Positions 38,407-51,487 of a DNA stretch of 64,000 nt are shown one piece after another (within the stretch, counting starts at the first letter, position 1; every line of letters begins with the position of its first letter). The position numbers and the translations under genes were made by a program. This DNA comes from Nautilus pompilius (taxonomy: Eukaryota > Mollusca > Cephalopoda > Nautilida > Nautilidae), in contig JACATO010000132.1 of assembly GCA_018389105.1 (NCBI GenBank), positions 1,996,501 through 2,060,500 on the forward strand, written 5' to 3'. The notes below the pieces were generated by a model. That model was not told the origin of the DNA and did no database searches. It saw only the letters and a program-made list of their open reading frames with translations.

Positions 38407-38533
38407 CTGAAGTGGAAGAGGAGGAACTCATTCAGTGTAATACCTTTGGATGACTCACATGAAACATGGGGGCATATTCACCTGGAGTTATTTGCCAAGC
38501 AGTTCCTATATATGATAGGACAGCTATTTACAG
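38407..38533 (+). CDS. candidate 127-bp exon
   Basis: Bounded by GACATGTACCAG (acceptor-like, ending 38406) and a donor TTTACAG|GTGAAT at 38534. The single open frame gives 42 codons, beginning LKWKRRNSFSVIPLDDSHET and ending FLYMIGQLFT, with balanced composition including Trp and His. The same frame extends to a TAA at 38578-38580 if unspliced. The family is not recognised, and chance is possible. Confidence 0.25.
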
Positions 38534-41334
38534 GTGAATCAGTAAACAGGATATTACTATACAGGACACTTAGAGATTAAAGATTTGTTCATACTGGCAA
38601 TGAACATCAAAGGCAAACAGCCCATGAGCAGGGACTTTGATTAAACTTTTTTTGTTTATAAATATAAGCTTTGTAAAATAACTTGAGCAAAGAATTATTA
38701 TGATGTTTATTTTAAAAGTCCTTAACTATGAAAAGATTCTTAAACAGAGCTTTATTATTTACGTAAGATTGTTTGTTTTTTTGTTGTTTTTACAGTTTTT
38801 AAAGATTAGGCCAGATGATTACTTTTTATTATAAGGTGTTTTTCAATTTTATAAACTTAGGTTAGATGGGGTCTGGTGAATTGTTTTTGTAAGTATATTC
38901 TGAAGTGAATGTTAGAAGAATGATTACATGCCACTCTTTCATACTGAGAATGAACATTGTCAGACAGATTTTTGCTGCCTTATATTATATACAAGAGCAT
39001 ACATGAGTATCATAGATGATTACATTGCCATATAGATTAATACCTTCGTCACGGCTGGGATTAGAAGTTGCATTGTCATGTATCGTAGTTCTGTTTAAAT
39101 AATTTTGTTTCTAATGCAGGTTTCATCATTTTTCCAGATGTATATTTAGCCAATATTGGGAAATTCTAGCAAATGTTTTACAAAAAGTGGTGGTGGGTGC
39201 TGCTTCATTAATGTAATGGTGGTTAAAAGCTAAAGGTAACTAGATTATCATCCTTTAGTTTCATTATATCATATACTAAGATAATACATTAGAAATCAGA
39301 ATAATTTTTCACCTTGATGCAAATTCAACATCATAAAATTGGGACAACTATATTCAGCAGGTTATTGAAATTAAACTATTGGAATATGTGTGACATCATT
39401 AGCTTACAATGATAATTTTCTAACTGAAGTAGCACCTTTTTCCTGAGTATAACAGACTTCTTTTTATACCTTTTGTAATGCATTTGAAAAATGAAATGGC
39501 AATAAGCTTATATTTAATTTGGCAGAATAACTTTTAAAATCTGTATTGTAAAATCTTTGAACATGGATGGATGGATCAGTTAGTTCCTGATAAAAATTCT
39601 GTTTTAATTTTATCACCTTTTAAGGTTTGTTACGACAATATGCATTATGCTTTTCCTTGTGAATGTTGACATAAAAAGGTAGGAAGGCGAAAATATAATT
39701 TCAGCTAAGATTGCCATTCGCTGGACATTAACATGTTCAGATCTTTTTAGATTTCTGATCCCTTGCATAGTGAATATTATATGTAAGCTGCTTAAGTTTC
39801 TATTTTACGCTAAGTTACAAAAAGAAGCCTTCATTAAGCAGGATTTTCTGATTTCACATTGAACATGCTTCAGAGTTATTAAAATATTAGAACTAAATTA
39901 ATTTAGGAATATGAGTGACTTCATCCTTTGAAGGGTAGCAGGGTAAATAAGATAGTAAAGAGTTTAAACCCAAGAAGATAACCATTGTTGTGTAAATACC
40001 ATGTATGATTTATTGCTATTTTAAGCTAGTCTTGTTTCTTCCATATTTGCTATTTTTGTGAGGAACTGTTTTCCTTTTTTAATATTTCCAATTAAAAAAG
40101 ACACAATAATAAATGTAGGAATAATATCTTGCATGCAAATTTTACAAGAAGAATCTGCACCATCTAGGAAGGTGATGAGATTTTTACTTATATATATACT
40201 GCTCAAAACTTATAGCAGTAACATAAGAATATTACTAAAGGAATTGGTAGGTGGTAGCTTTAGTTCATGGTTTTGAAGTATAATTGTTTGGGATGCTTGG
40301 GTAGACCAGCACCATATTTCACATTTCTGAGTTACAGAGTCAAAATTTGATACAAAAAGAATTTGTTAGTGATATATTTTACTGAAAACTTAAGCAAGTT
40401 TTCTTAAATCTGTCATTTTTTTTTCCTCTTAAAACTGAAAAACAAAAAACCCTATACTTCAAAACCACAAACATTCCAGGGAAGCAGTTTGGTTGAAATG
40501 TTTCATGGAATTTCTTTTAAACTTCCTTTGTAGTAGATTCATCATTTATGGTATTCTCTTGATAGAAACTTCTTTTTTTTTCTCCTTTTTCTATGATGTT
40601 GGTAATGTCATCTACCCTAGAAATAAATATAACCAAAGAACTCTAAGGGACATATTAACTTGAAAAGTGTAAAATTTCAAAACTGTTTAGATCTGTTTAT
40701 AAATACTTTTTTATAGTCTTGAAAGAAATATAGTATCAGCATATATATTCCTTTCTCTGTGTTTGTGTTCCTGTGCCTTAAATGCATAATAATCTCATCA
40801 ACAAGTATGCTAAAAAGAAATCAGTTTTTGTTGTCACCCATCCATAGCCTCTGGGAATGTGCATTAATTCCATATAACTTCAAAGTAAAGCAATTTTAAA
40901 AGTTGTTTAAAAAATCTGTCTGTACTCAGGTCTTCTTACCGTAATGGACGTCAAAGTGTACCTTATTGTTGCAAGACTGTGATATTATTTGTGTCAATTT
41001 AGTATTCTTGGAATATACTTCTTTAAAATTTACATCTATTCCAAAACTTGCCTATGTATTTTTGATGACAACAGCCACCAATCACTTTTATGATGTTTAT
41101 TTCCACAGATTTGTATAAATAACTGTTGGTTCTCATATAAGTTTGTGTGCACGTGCATGCCCCTACCTTATTTTATATCAGTACTTAAATGCAGGGAAAA
41201 TTTTACACAGAATTTAGTTAGACATTTTTGTGAAAAATTATTACTAATCCTACATCCTTAAAAAACATTTTAAAGCCACATTAAATTTATCTGTTTAAAT
41301 AAAAGTTTTAAGGGTTGTGTTTTTTGTACCATAA
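38534..41334. other. non-coding stretch
   Basis: No gene or repeat recognised. Confidence 0.5.
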
Positions 41335-41545
41335 GAGGGCCTTGCACTGCCAACTTCAGCAATTGAAATCCCTACTGGAAACTTTTCTTTTTAGATGTAG
41401 GAGGAAACTTACATGACTGGCTGGTGAAGAAGAATGAGAACGAACATACCAGGGAGGTGTGCCAGATCGAGGAAACCAGGGATCAAGCTTGGGCTCTCAA
41501 TCAAGGCAGTCCAGTGGCCTAGCTATTGGACCACCATCTCCACAT
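41335..41545 (-). repeat. tRNA-derived SINE, copy 4 (inverted)
   Basis: The minus strand reads CCAATAGCTAGGCCACTGG (A box, complement of 41511-41529), then CCCAAGCTTGATCCC (B box, complement of 41479-41493). The body TTTCCTCCTACATCTAAAAA and AGTTTCCAGTAGGG (complement of about 41370-41410) matches copies 1 and 2. Confidence 0.65.
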
Positions 41546-44500
41546 ACTTTCATAATTTAGCTGTAAAAGTTTTAGAAATTAATTTTAAACATTTACAGGT
41601 GAAATGGTCAAGAACAGATCTGTTTATACTGGGAATATCCATGTTTAAAATAATAATTGTTCCGTGCTTTATCAAATGAATTATGGTTTGTTCAGAAATT
41701 GCAATTTAGTTAAACCAGATTATTACATTTGGGGATATTATACACTATTGTTTGTTTGAGTTGTCTCCCTTAAGCCAGGTAATAGATTTTGCACATTAGA
41801 AACAGTCACCTGCCTCAATAATGATGTCTATTCATTGTGTTGCAGTACCTTTTTTCCAATATTGCCTTCAAAGTTTCTTTGTTGTAATTTATAGGTAAAG
41901 CAGCAGGTCTAATTGCTGGTATGTAAATGAAATTTGAAACAGCAGAATGAATTCTTACGCTTGTTCCAAAGGCATGCAGCAAAGAGAATGTTTTGTGGAA
42001 TTGACAGAAAAATTCTACCTGACTTATGCTCAGATGAGTGTTTTTCCACACCTCATTAAGTCTCAACAGCCGCTGAACACAAAATAACAGTCAGCAACCC
42101 ATGACAGATTTGTAAGACATTAAAATGCTATAAACTGCTGCCACAGATAAAACCCACCTTAGAAGAGTTTTAATTTTAGGTCTGACACTGGCTGAACACT
42201 CACAAAGCTTGCACGGTTGATGCTGAGCATTGGATACATGCATGCTTCACATTAAAACTAATTGAGCTAAACAAAATGGCAAATTCCGTGATTCAGTTTC
42301 AGCAGACATGGTTTAGCAGGATCGATTATCTGCAGACAATTTTAAATTTGAATTTAATAGAAGGAGAAAAAAAAAAGTTTGTTTTACAATTTTTTTTTAT
42401 TATCTTTTAAATCACTTTTAATCTTTTCTCTTTTTTTCTTATAATGCAAGGAATTCAAAACTTATTTTAATTTAACTAAAAAATTCTTTTTTATAGTATA
42501 ATATGCATTAAATTATCAAAAAAACATGCTTGAATTTAAGTTTTGGAAATATCAAACAAAAAAGTATTGTTAAAGTGATTTATTCTGATATTAAATACAA
42601 AAAAAAATTAACAGATGATTTTAATCTAGATTAATTAAAGAATATTAAAGTCAACTAATTTTTTAGTAAAGACGTGTGCATGAATATTTCTTCTAAGACT
42701 TAAAAGTGAAACAAAAGTAGGTTTATTTTCTGATTACCAGTGCTGGATGCCCATCTGATATAATGAGAGGATGTACTCAAATTTCTGAACTGATTAGTCT
42801 TCCTTTAATTATAAAAGAAAGATTCAGGATGGTAGTGCTTTCAGTTTCATTTAAACATTATAGTTTCCATTTTAGATTCCTCTGATATTACCGTAAAGAA
42901 ATATATTACTAATTTGTTCTCCCCTTTTATGCATATCCACAAGACCACTTGTAACATGAGAGAGATTAAAGTATGCAGACGGAAAAGCCACAATCTGAAT
43001 AAAATTAAAAGCTTGCAATCTGTCATTTCTATCACAAAAGTGGCTTTTACCAAGAAAAGTGTTTAACTTTGTTCTTGCTAATAATGGAATAATTGTAAAC
43101 TGATCAAAATTTATCACCAGTTAAGTCTAACCTACAGTCCTTGATAGCAGTAGTTTCTGAGTGAAATGTTGGCAATGGACTGATTCTAAGTGAATTATTC
43201 ATGGTTGATGGTGTGACCTTAGCTTCACACAAGAACATTCACCAACCTCGCCATTACTCTTCTAACTAGAAAACCAACAAATAAATAAACACTTTTACTC
43301 TTGTCATTATTTCATAGATTTTTGTAAAAGTAATCTCCGCTCTGTCATTTAGCTGACATTTTAGTGAGCTGAAATGGTAGTTTAAATTTTTCCTGCTTAT
43401 TTAAATGTCATGAAGTTTGTATCGACTACTGCTAACACGCCAGGAAGCATTCCATATAGTTTCGGTTTTGTAATTATGTCATAACTTTTAGTTCTATCTT
43501 TGCTCATAAATGCCAGTTTCTTTGGCCACAAATGCTTCAAATTTTTATTATATATGTCTTCTATTTGTACAATATTACACCATTCTAGAAGCATCTAGTC
43601 ATCAATATTATCAAATCGGAAAAAAAGTTTGATTTTGTCTTTTCTCATTACCAAGTTTGTTAATCATTTGTCTTATTTCTTCTTTTTGTTGTTGTTTGTT
43701 TGTTTGTGTTTATCAAGTTTCTAACATTTCTTTACAAAAATAAATATTTTTTAAAAAATTATTATTATTTTAATGAGGAATTTAAAAGAACTGCCTGGTT
43801 TAGAACAATTTTTATTCCGAAACTACGCAGGGAAATTTTGCATTACACTGCATTCATCTGTGTGGACTTTGGGAATTGAAGACCTAGAAATAATACTAGT
43901 AAGCAGGGGCAGTTATTTTAAATGTCGTCGTTATCTTTCCTCACCGGAATTCTCTTTTCAGATATCAGTGAGGTTTTTAGAAACTTTACATCTCCAGAAT
44001 AAATTATATTGTATCGTGCAAAGGTATGATTATGGTGATGCTATTAGAAAAAAGGTCTAAATTAATGGATACCCTGAGTAGCATCATTTGTGCTATTTCA
44101 AGCTAAACATTCTTTTACTTTTATTTTCTATTTTTAGTATGACAGTACGTTCAGGTTTTGATGGCACTGGATTTCCAACCGGGTATATTTTACAATCTAG
44201 ATAATTAAAGTTACATTAATTTTCTAAAAAAAAAAAATTTTTTTTAATGTAATTTTTTTCTCTTTAATTTCACATTATTACTTCAAGTAGAAAGGTCTTT
44301 GATAAAGGGAAATGAACCAGATTAACAAAGCACTTTGTAGTTAGTATATTCTTGAGATAGCTAAATGCATGCATCTTATTATTTTAAAAAGAGAGAGAAG
44401 CAAACTACATTGATTTATATTAAGAGCTGATTATAAGCTACTTCTGAAGTAATAAATTATAAGTGTCTGAGCAGTAATGAGTACATTACCATTTTCAGCT

Positions 44501-47500
44501 CCTATCAGTAGGATTGATTTTAATCATCTTTGTACTTCTAATCCAACTCCTCTTGGTAATTTAGGCTTCTTTAAATGAGTTTCAACACCACTTGTGATTT
44601 TTTTTTTATTTATAACCAGATTTCTCTTCTTCTGCACCCTCAAAAGTGCCTAAGAGTTTCCATAAGTAATTTGTCACCTTTTAAGTAATCAAGAGAAAAG
44701 GAACTGCCATGTTTAGAAGACATGAAACTGGACACACAGCATCTGTGAAAAAACTCTGTTAATTCCACGCCAGCTCTCATAATTACTGTGATTAACTTAG
44801 GACTTTCATCTACTGTTAAAGATTCCCTGCTCCTAAAATAACAAGCCACATGGAGCCAAACAAAGCAATTCCATGATTCCCGATTAGCTCATATTTTAAA
44901 GGAAATTGTCCGAAAGTTATGATTGTGTTGTTCAGAAGAATTTCGAGGAAGACGCTCCTCCAGCGAGCTGCTGTGATTAGGTTCGTTTGCTCTCTGGTTT
45001 GTTTGTTTTTTACTCACCTGGATGAGTTGGTCAAAAAGAAAGAAAAAAAATCAAATATAAATAAATAAATAAAACATTCTGAAGTCAGTCAAATGTTTTC
45101 TGATATTTTCATCAAACGATTGTTAAAATTATTGTGTTATTTCTCGTATTGTTCTGTGTAAAAGAAATCACTTTTAGAATTAATACAGCTAGATGCCTTT
45201 CCAATATTTCAGGGTCGTGACCTCTCTAAGTGTTTATTTCTACTGTTTGCGCTGGTTCTTCACTCATAAACACAGACTCTACTGGTCAATTATAACACAT
45301 TTCTGATAATAATCTAATAATCTGTGTGGCACAGCTTCATACCAAGATTTTTTGTTTGCTTGCTTTTGAAATTTTAAAATTAGTTCCAAAGATATTCAGT
45401 TTTTTCTGAGTGGGGAATGGATAACTGTCTTCTAATTAAGAATCATTTAGTTAAGATGGAGTCCATAGTTTTTCTCTTTGTTAACCTTGGTGCATTATTC
45501 ACCAGTTTTATTTACCAATTGGATAGAACTTTAACCAACATTTTTGTCTGCAAACAGCTGTTAATATAGTTCTCAAAATTGGAAGCAATTGTAATGAACA
45601 GAGAAAGAAATTCTTTAGGTTAACCAAACACTGGCCATTAAAATTTAACCAAACTATTTTTCTTTTTTAAATGTGTGAGAGGGGGAAGTTTGACATTGGT
45701 ACTATAAATGTATAAATTAAACCTCTGTAATTAGCTTCATAGTAATTGGAATCTGTATCACATTTACACAAAACTCTGAATATCAGCACTGCAGCAAATA
45801 ACAGTATAAATAAAACTGAAATATACTATTAGCTTGATCCATAAGTGACAAAATTGCTTGGATCTTTACCAGACTTTCATGAACCTATTTTACTCTTTTG
45901 GTGAAATTCAATAGGTTTCTTCATAATATTCCATTGTTAGGTATTTACGTCAGAAAATCTTTTTCTCACTTTTAGCATGCCAACAATTTTCCATGAATTA
46001 GTGGCATTGCATTGGTTTTGATGATTTTGTTCTTCCACTCTCACAGACTCGCCACATGGTCATTGATATTACCCAGCTATTGTTCTTATTTCGCTGTACA
46101 CGCAATAATGGAGATGATTCATGACTGTCTTTTTGGCTGTTGCTGCACTGTTGCTTTTCTATTTCTTAAAGAGGCTTTGCATGCTCTTTGTAGATGTAGA
46201 AATTCCATCCACATGAGCTGTCATTATTATTAGTTTTTTTTTTACTTTCCATACTCCTCCTCATCAGTTTCTCCTCACTTAGTACTCTACATTTCAGAAT
46301 GCCATTACTCACTTCTTATGTCATTTGATTTTAATTGACAAAGAGTCTGGTAATTACAAGACTAACTATTTTTTCCTGTTATGTAAAGTTTGCCATTATT
46401 CTCGTACATGTTAAATGTATTTATTCCAAACACAAATATTATATTATATATGTAGTAGTAAAACAACACATCCTACTTAAGATTCTACCTATTGCAGACC
46501 GTTGTCACTATTTGCTTTAATTAATGATTAATTCTTTTTGCATTTTTTGAAGACCATAGGTTGAGTGTTATTTGTATAATTTTTTACCATGCATCACTGA
46601 TGGAACAAATAGCAATTTTATTTCTGTCATTAATTTCAATCAGAATGTTGCATGATCTGTTTACAGTGTTTAGGGTTTCCTTTGTAACCATCAACAAGAA
46701 AACTGAAAAACCAATGGCAGGGATGTTATCTTGTAAAATATGGAACTGCTTTGTCCCATTTAGTTTCCATTAGGTTTGCAGACACAGAAATGGATTTTTC
46801 TTTTCTGTTATTTTGGAATAATGTATAGTACTAAGTAATGATTGAGGGACTGGACTGGGTGCCTGAAAGGTGCTGCCCCTTAACCTCTGTCAGGGTGAAC
46901 GGAAAGAAAAAAAATGTACATGGAAAAAGTTGGCAATGTAAAATCGCCAAACAAACAGGTGTTGTTTGGGTGGTAACATGGCAGAGATTTACTTCTGTAT
47001 CTCTTTCAAATAAAACCAATTTCTGTGATCCTCAAAAATCAATTTTTTCTTGGAAATTATAAAGAATATTTTGACTGACTTCATGATCAGTCAACATGCA
47101 AGATGGTGTCTTTGCAGGGTTAACTCACTACTATTGGACCATTTCTATTGGAAGAGTGTGAATGGTGTCTCTTAATGCTATCCTTCATTGATTTATAGTT
47201 TATGCTAACAGTTTAGGAATGTTGTTGTTTATATATATATATAAGACCACCATTTTGCTGGATGGAGTAACATGGCAAGGGATGTGAAGATAATGCTGAC
47301 ACTTGGATTCGGTAGATCTGATCTTTGTCTGGCTGAAATCTTGACTATCATATTTATTACCTACAGCCAACAACACTAGCTATCATTTGATGTCGTTGCA
47401 ACATCTAGTCACAGATGCTGATCCTATATAATATTCACTATTATTTATTAATATTTAATGATATTAACAACTTTTGGTCTAATCTATTATAAAGTGCTGA

Positions 47501-49639
47501 TTATTATTTTTTCTTAATTTGTTTGTGCAATAGGGATAATTCTTCTGAAAAAATAGAGATTTTCTAACTTACTCTGGATTTAACTTAATGTAATCTTGAA
47601 CCTTTGATCTTTAATTGTAGTGAAATAAAAATATTAGTTTGTATCTGAATAAATATTCAAAATTTCATCAATTTTAAATTTTTAAATAAGATCTGCCATA
47701 GATATCTTCAACCATAGAGGACTTTTTTATTAAATACGTCATATTTTTTTAAATAACTCTTTTTAACCCTTTCATTTCTACAGACCACTGGGAAAATACC
47801 GCTTTTCTCTGATGCAGAGATGGTATGCAAACAAAAATAAATTTACTGTAATTTGATTTACTGAAGCTTAATTTTCTCAGATTGTATACGTCTTATTACT
47901 TCAAGTTTTAAGAAACTATGAGTTGAAAGAATTAAGGGATATTGTTTAACAATATCATGTTTTTTACTACTTCCAAGGGCTTCTATCAGAAAGGAAAGAC
48001 ATTGGTTGCCATACTTTTTTATACTAATCCACTTGTTGCTAATTATTTATATTTGGCAAGCAAAAGACTTATCTTTAAAACAGAAAACCTGATTAAAAAA
48101 AATGTAAGTATTTACTTTAGTGATCTGTCATAGTGGAATAATGTTGGAGATAAAATCAATTACATTAGATTTCCTACAGTTAATTTCCCAGATAGTCTGC
48201 TATATAGACAGACACATTATTAGCTAATGGCTTCTGATGGTTTTAAAATGAATGAGATGAGGTCACAGCTCCCAAATTCTTTTAAGCAGTCTGATTAGAA
48301 TTAGTGGTCTGACACAATATATCACATTGGACAAATTCACATGTGAATCTTGCTAGTTTCTTTGGGTCCTGGCAGGGAATGAGTGTTCCCACAACGCCAC
48401 TTAAGCCACATCAACTTCTGACTTTTTAATGACATTTCTGTTCATAAATTTACATGTGCAAATGAACGCCAATAAGTCGAGGCTAAATAATTAGAGATTG
48501 GGAGAATCGTCATGATTGATGAAATTCTAAATGACACGTTTCCTGTAGCATTGCTACGTGAAGCTGGGTTGACATCATTATCTACCTACACACTGATGGA
48601 AGATATTTTTTAGCATATAATTTAGGTTAGGATATTAGTTAAAAGGCCAGTGTAATGGCAGGCTTAGATTGGAAGCTGGTCAGATTTTATCAGGCTAGGA
48701 TGCCACCAATTAGTGGTCTGTGACATTTAGTGACATGCCAACTAATCAAGCTACTGTTCACAGCATTGCACAAACATACACTGATTACACATTGTATCCA
48801 TTATGGAAATTAAAAAAAAACAAAGAATTTTTATAAAGTTTGCATTTCAAACCTGTTATGCTGGTTTATAATTAACAAGAAAAAAAAAATATTGAGAAAC
48901 AGGAAAGAGTTATTTTCTGGTTCACAGTATGTCAGGGATTTAAGCTGATAACTGTTTTTCTTTTAAATTCATTTATATCTATTTTCTGAAATCACTAGAT
49001 CAAACCTTTTATTTTTTTAAATTATTGATAATTTTCTTCTTTAATTTATATTTCTTACTGTAAATGAAAGCCAAAAATAGTTAAAATTTGTGTTAAATTT
49101 AAAAAAAAAAGATAGTAATGAGTATGTTAAAAGACTTCAGGAAAAACTTTGAAAAATATTTCACAAAATCTAGTACTTTATTTGCACATTTTACTTTGAA
49201 GGCGTAAGTTTTGCCAATTTTATCACATTGCACAAATATACAAAGAACATTACTTTTCTCAATCTTTAGTGAAGAAAGCATCACACTCTTTTTTTGATTT
49301 TTTTTTAAAATGTATATTTTTGTCTGTTCATTGATTGCTATAATATTTTAAAGAGTATTTATAATTTGATCAGCCATTGGTATAAATTTATTCTGTGGTG
49401 TTCCTTACAATAATAAACACAGCCAGATTTTCCTTCATGTTGACCAGAATTAGAACATTTTCAGGATTAAGTAAATTTATCTAAGTGATGTATTGCTTGT
49501 ACTATTACACAGGCTTTATGCATTTGGCACATTTTGATCTCATCTGAATGTGATGTTGGTTTTGAACCATGCATGCACTAAATTATGTAAATTCAGGATG
49601 ATACAGTCTAAAAGCGCCACTCCGGCATGGAGATATTAT
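41546..49639. other. long non-coding stretch with scattered complex islands
   Basis: No gene is supported. A 95-codon ATG frame at 43773-44060 has protein-like composition but no splice or family support. Three stretches are visibly more complex and less A/T-monotonous: 42060-42330, 44630-45000 and 48230-48790. They are rich in TAAT/ATTA cores and short palindromes, and could be conserved regulatory DNA. An A-run/T-run palindrome lies at 44226-44245 and a short (AT)n run at about 47230-47242. Confidence 0.4.
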
Positions 49640-50497
49640 GCAGAATCTCAGCAGTAGCAGTTTCAGGCAGAGAGAGAGACATAGATAGAAGGGCAACTTG
49701 GAATGCACCATGATGTCAGTACTTTGTTCACATCACTGTTGCTGATGATAAAGCATATAGTGGAAGTTAGGATGAGAAAACAGGGAAATGACTAATGGAA
49801 TGTACCACAATCCCTTCACCAATGCTATTGATCTGGAGAATCAAAACGGAGAGCCAACCAGAAGTGTTCAGGAAAATGGATGACTTTGTTACCTCATTCT
49901 GTGAAATGTCTATGGTTGTCAGAATCACATAAGTCAAGTTAGACTTAACTGGGTTAGTCAAAATTTCCAGTGGAATTTGAGGATGTGGGTGAGACTATTT
50001 TGATAAAAGTCAGTTTTTCTGTACTGTGTCAGTGGCTTAATCAAAGTTTGGCAACATGGAAAACAAGCTTACAATTAATAAAACACTGATGGGGACTCTT
50101 AGTTATTATGGTGGTAGATTCACCATTGTGTAGGAATATGTATTTTATGACTGATTTTATTCTTGTGCCTGGAGTTATATATGCCAACAGGTACTATGAA
50201 AGCATTCTTGAGCCTGTGATTATTCTTCATTTTGATAGACACCTGCTTGCTACTACTAGTGCAGCACTGAAGGACAACAATGCCAGACTTCACCATATAG
50301 CTGCAGTAGTACAGTATCTCAATGGCAGTGTGATAACTTGGTCTGCTATGAGCCGAGGTTTAATCTAAATGAAGCAGCTTTTGGATCAAATTGGGCATAG
50401 TGCGAAGAAGAGGAGTTCTGTTCAGCTGAAGTGGCCTAAGTTTTGCATGAGAAGTGCCAGAAAATACTGCAGATACACCTTTGGTGCCTTGTGAGTA
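49640..50497 (+). pseudogene. Tc1-like transposase relic
   Basis: The order of Tc1 catalytic-domain blocks is retained with damage. An LVPGVIYANRYYESILEPVI block (about 50163-50222) corresponds to the family's 'G..na.rY...iL.P' region. KDNNARLHHIAAVVQYL follows (from 50270) for 'QDNArpHtA', with one extra residue between Asp and Ala. VITWSAMSRGL is a poor 'WPa.SPDLnPIE'. After a stop, LLDQIGHSAKKR resembles 'LWD.lGr.vr.R' (50372-50410). No TIRs and no clear N-terminal DNA-binding domain are seen, so the left border is a guess. The right end is truncated at the junction with the TIR element at 50498. Confidence 0.65.
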
Positions 50498-50920
50498 CCG
50501 TAATACCTCACTGATAATGGCATGGCATCCATTATAGGCAAGACAACATTCAAAATGCAAAAAATAAGCTATTTGTCAACAATAGTGCAAAAACCAATCG
50601 GTACAGCTCAGTATAATTTACATAGCAGGCAAAAACTTTTTCAACAAAACATTTCAGGAACCAATCCATCACTGAAAGCTTCAACACCTTCAACAGGAAA
50701 GATCTTGTCATCAGAGCCACTCCCACACTCAGAAACTGACTCGATCAACTAAACATCATCATTAATAGAGACCACGTTTGAAAAGTTGAATTTTACGCAA
50801 ACACCAAATATTGGGTGACAAATCCTAAAGTCTGAGGCATTGGTTGCTCCACTACCTCGAGACAAAAAAGGCTATTTTACTTATAATGGTATGGTGTCCG
50901 CTATAAGTGAGATAATATGG
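50498..50920. mobile_element. 423-bp non-autonomous TIR element
   Basis: The left end CCGTAATACCTCACTGATAA at 50498 and the complement of the right end CCATATTATCTCACTTATAG at 50920 are inverted repeats extending imperfectly for about 48 bp (both contain CCATTATA further in). Both are flanked by TA (50496-50497 and 50921-50922), consistent with a mariner/pogo-type target duplication. The interior has no transposase; a 76-codon frame is probably incidental. It sits exactly at the end of the Tc1 relic, suggesting nested insertion. Confidence 0.75.
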
Positions 50921-50922
50921 TA

Positions 50923-51487
50923 ACTATTTCTTTTTGCTGATACTTTTGTCAGTGACCAGTTTATACTTTTTCATAAGTGCTGCATAATAGTGGGTGTATT
51001 TAAAAATTTCAATATTGATTTATCATATCAGAGATACAGTTGTTCTGTAGGAAGTTTATTTAAGGAAAATACAGTTGGCTCTTAGTTTTTCTGAAAATAA
51101 TGTAAATCATATTCTCAAGACTTTCTTGTTTTAAAATACATACAGCATTCTATTGCTGTTGTAAGTTCAAACAAAAATAAATTCTTAATAAAACCATAAA
51201 TTAGCTATATTTTATTTTTGAAAAATATTTTATTTCAAACCACACACTGAATGATTTCAAGCTGCCACCTCAACACTGACTATCAAACTGATTTCCATGC
51301 AAGAATTGGTCTGTTTTGAAATTTTGAATATATTAAAGCAAAATCTATACCACATTCCTTTTACATATCTTTAATCATACAAGTTGGAATGGATCAAATT
51401 GTAATTCTATGATTACGCTGCAAGATTGGACCTCTCACTCATATTTCAACATTGTGTTGAATTTTCCATTTCAATATTATTTAATGC
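50923..51487. other. spacer before the satellite
   Basis: No feature recognised. Confidence 0.5.

Noticed and set aside
43773..44060. 95-codon ATG ORF with plausible composition
   Set aside because: Several frames of this length are expected by chance, and nothing else supports it.
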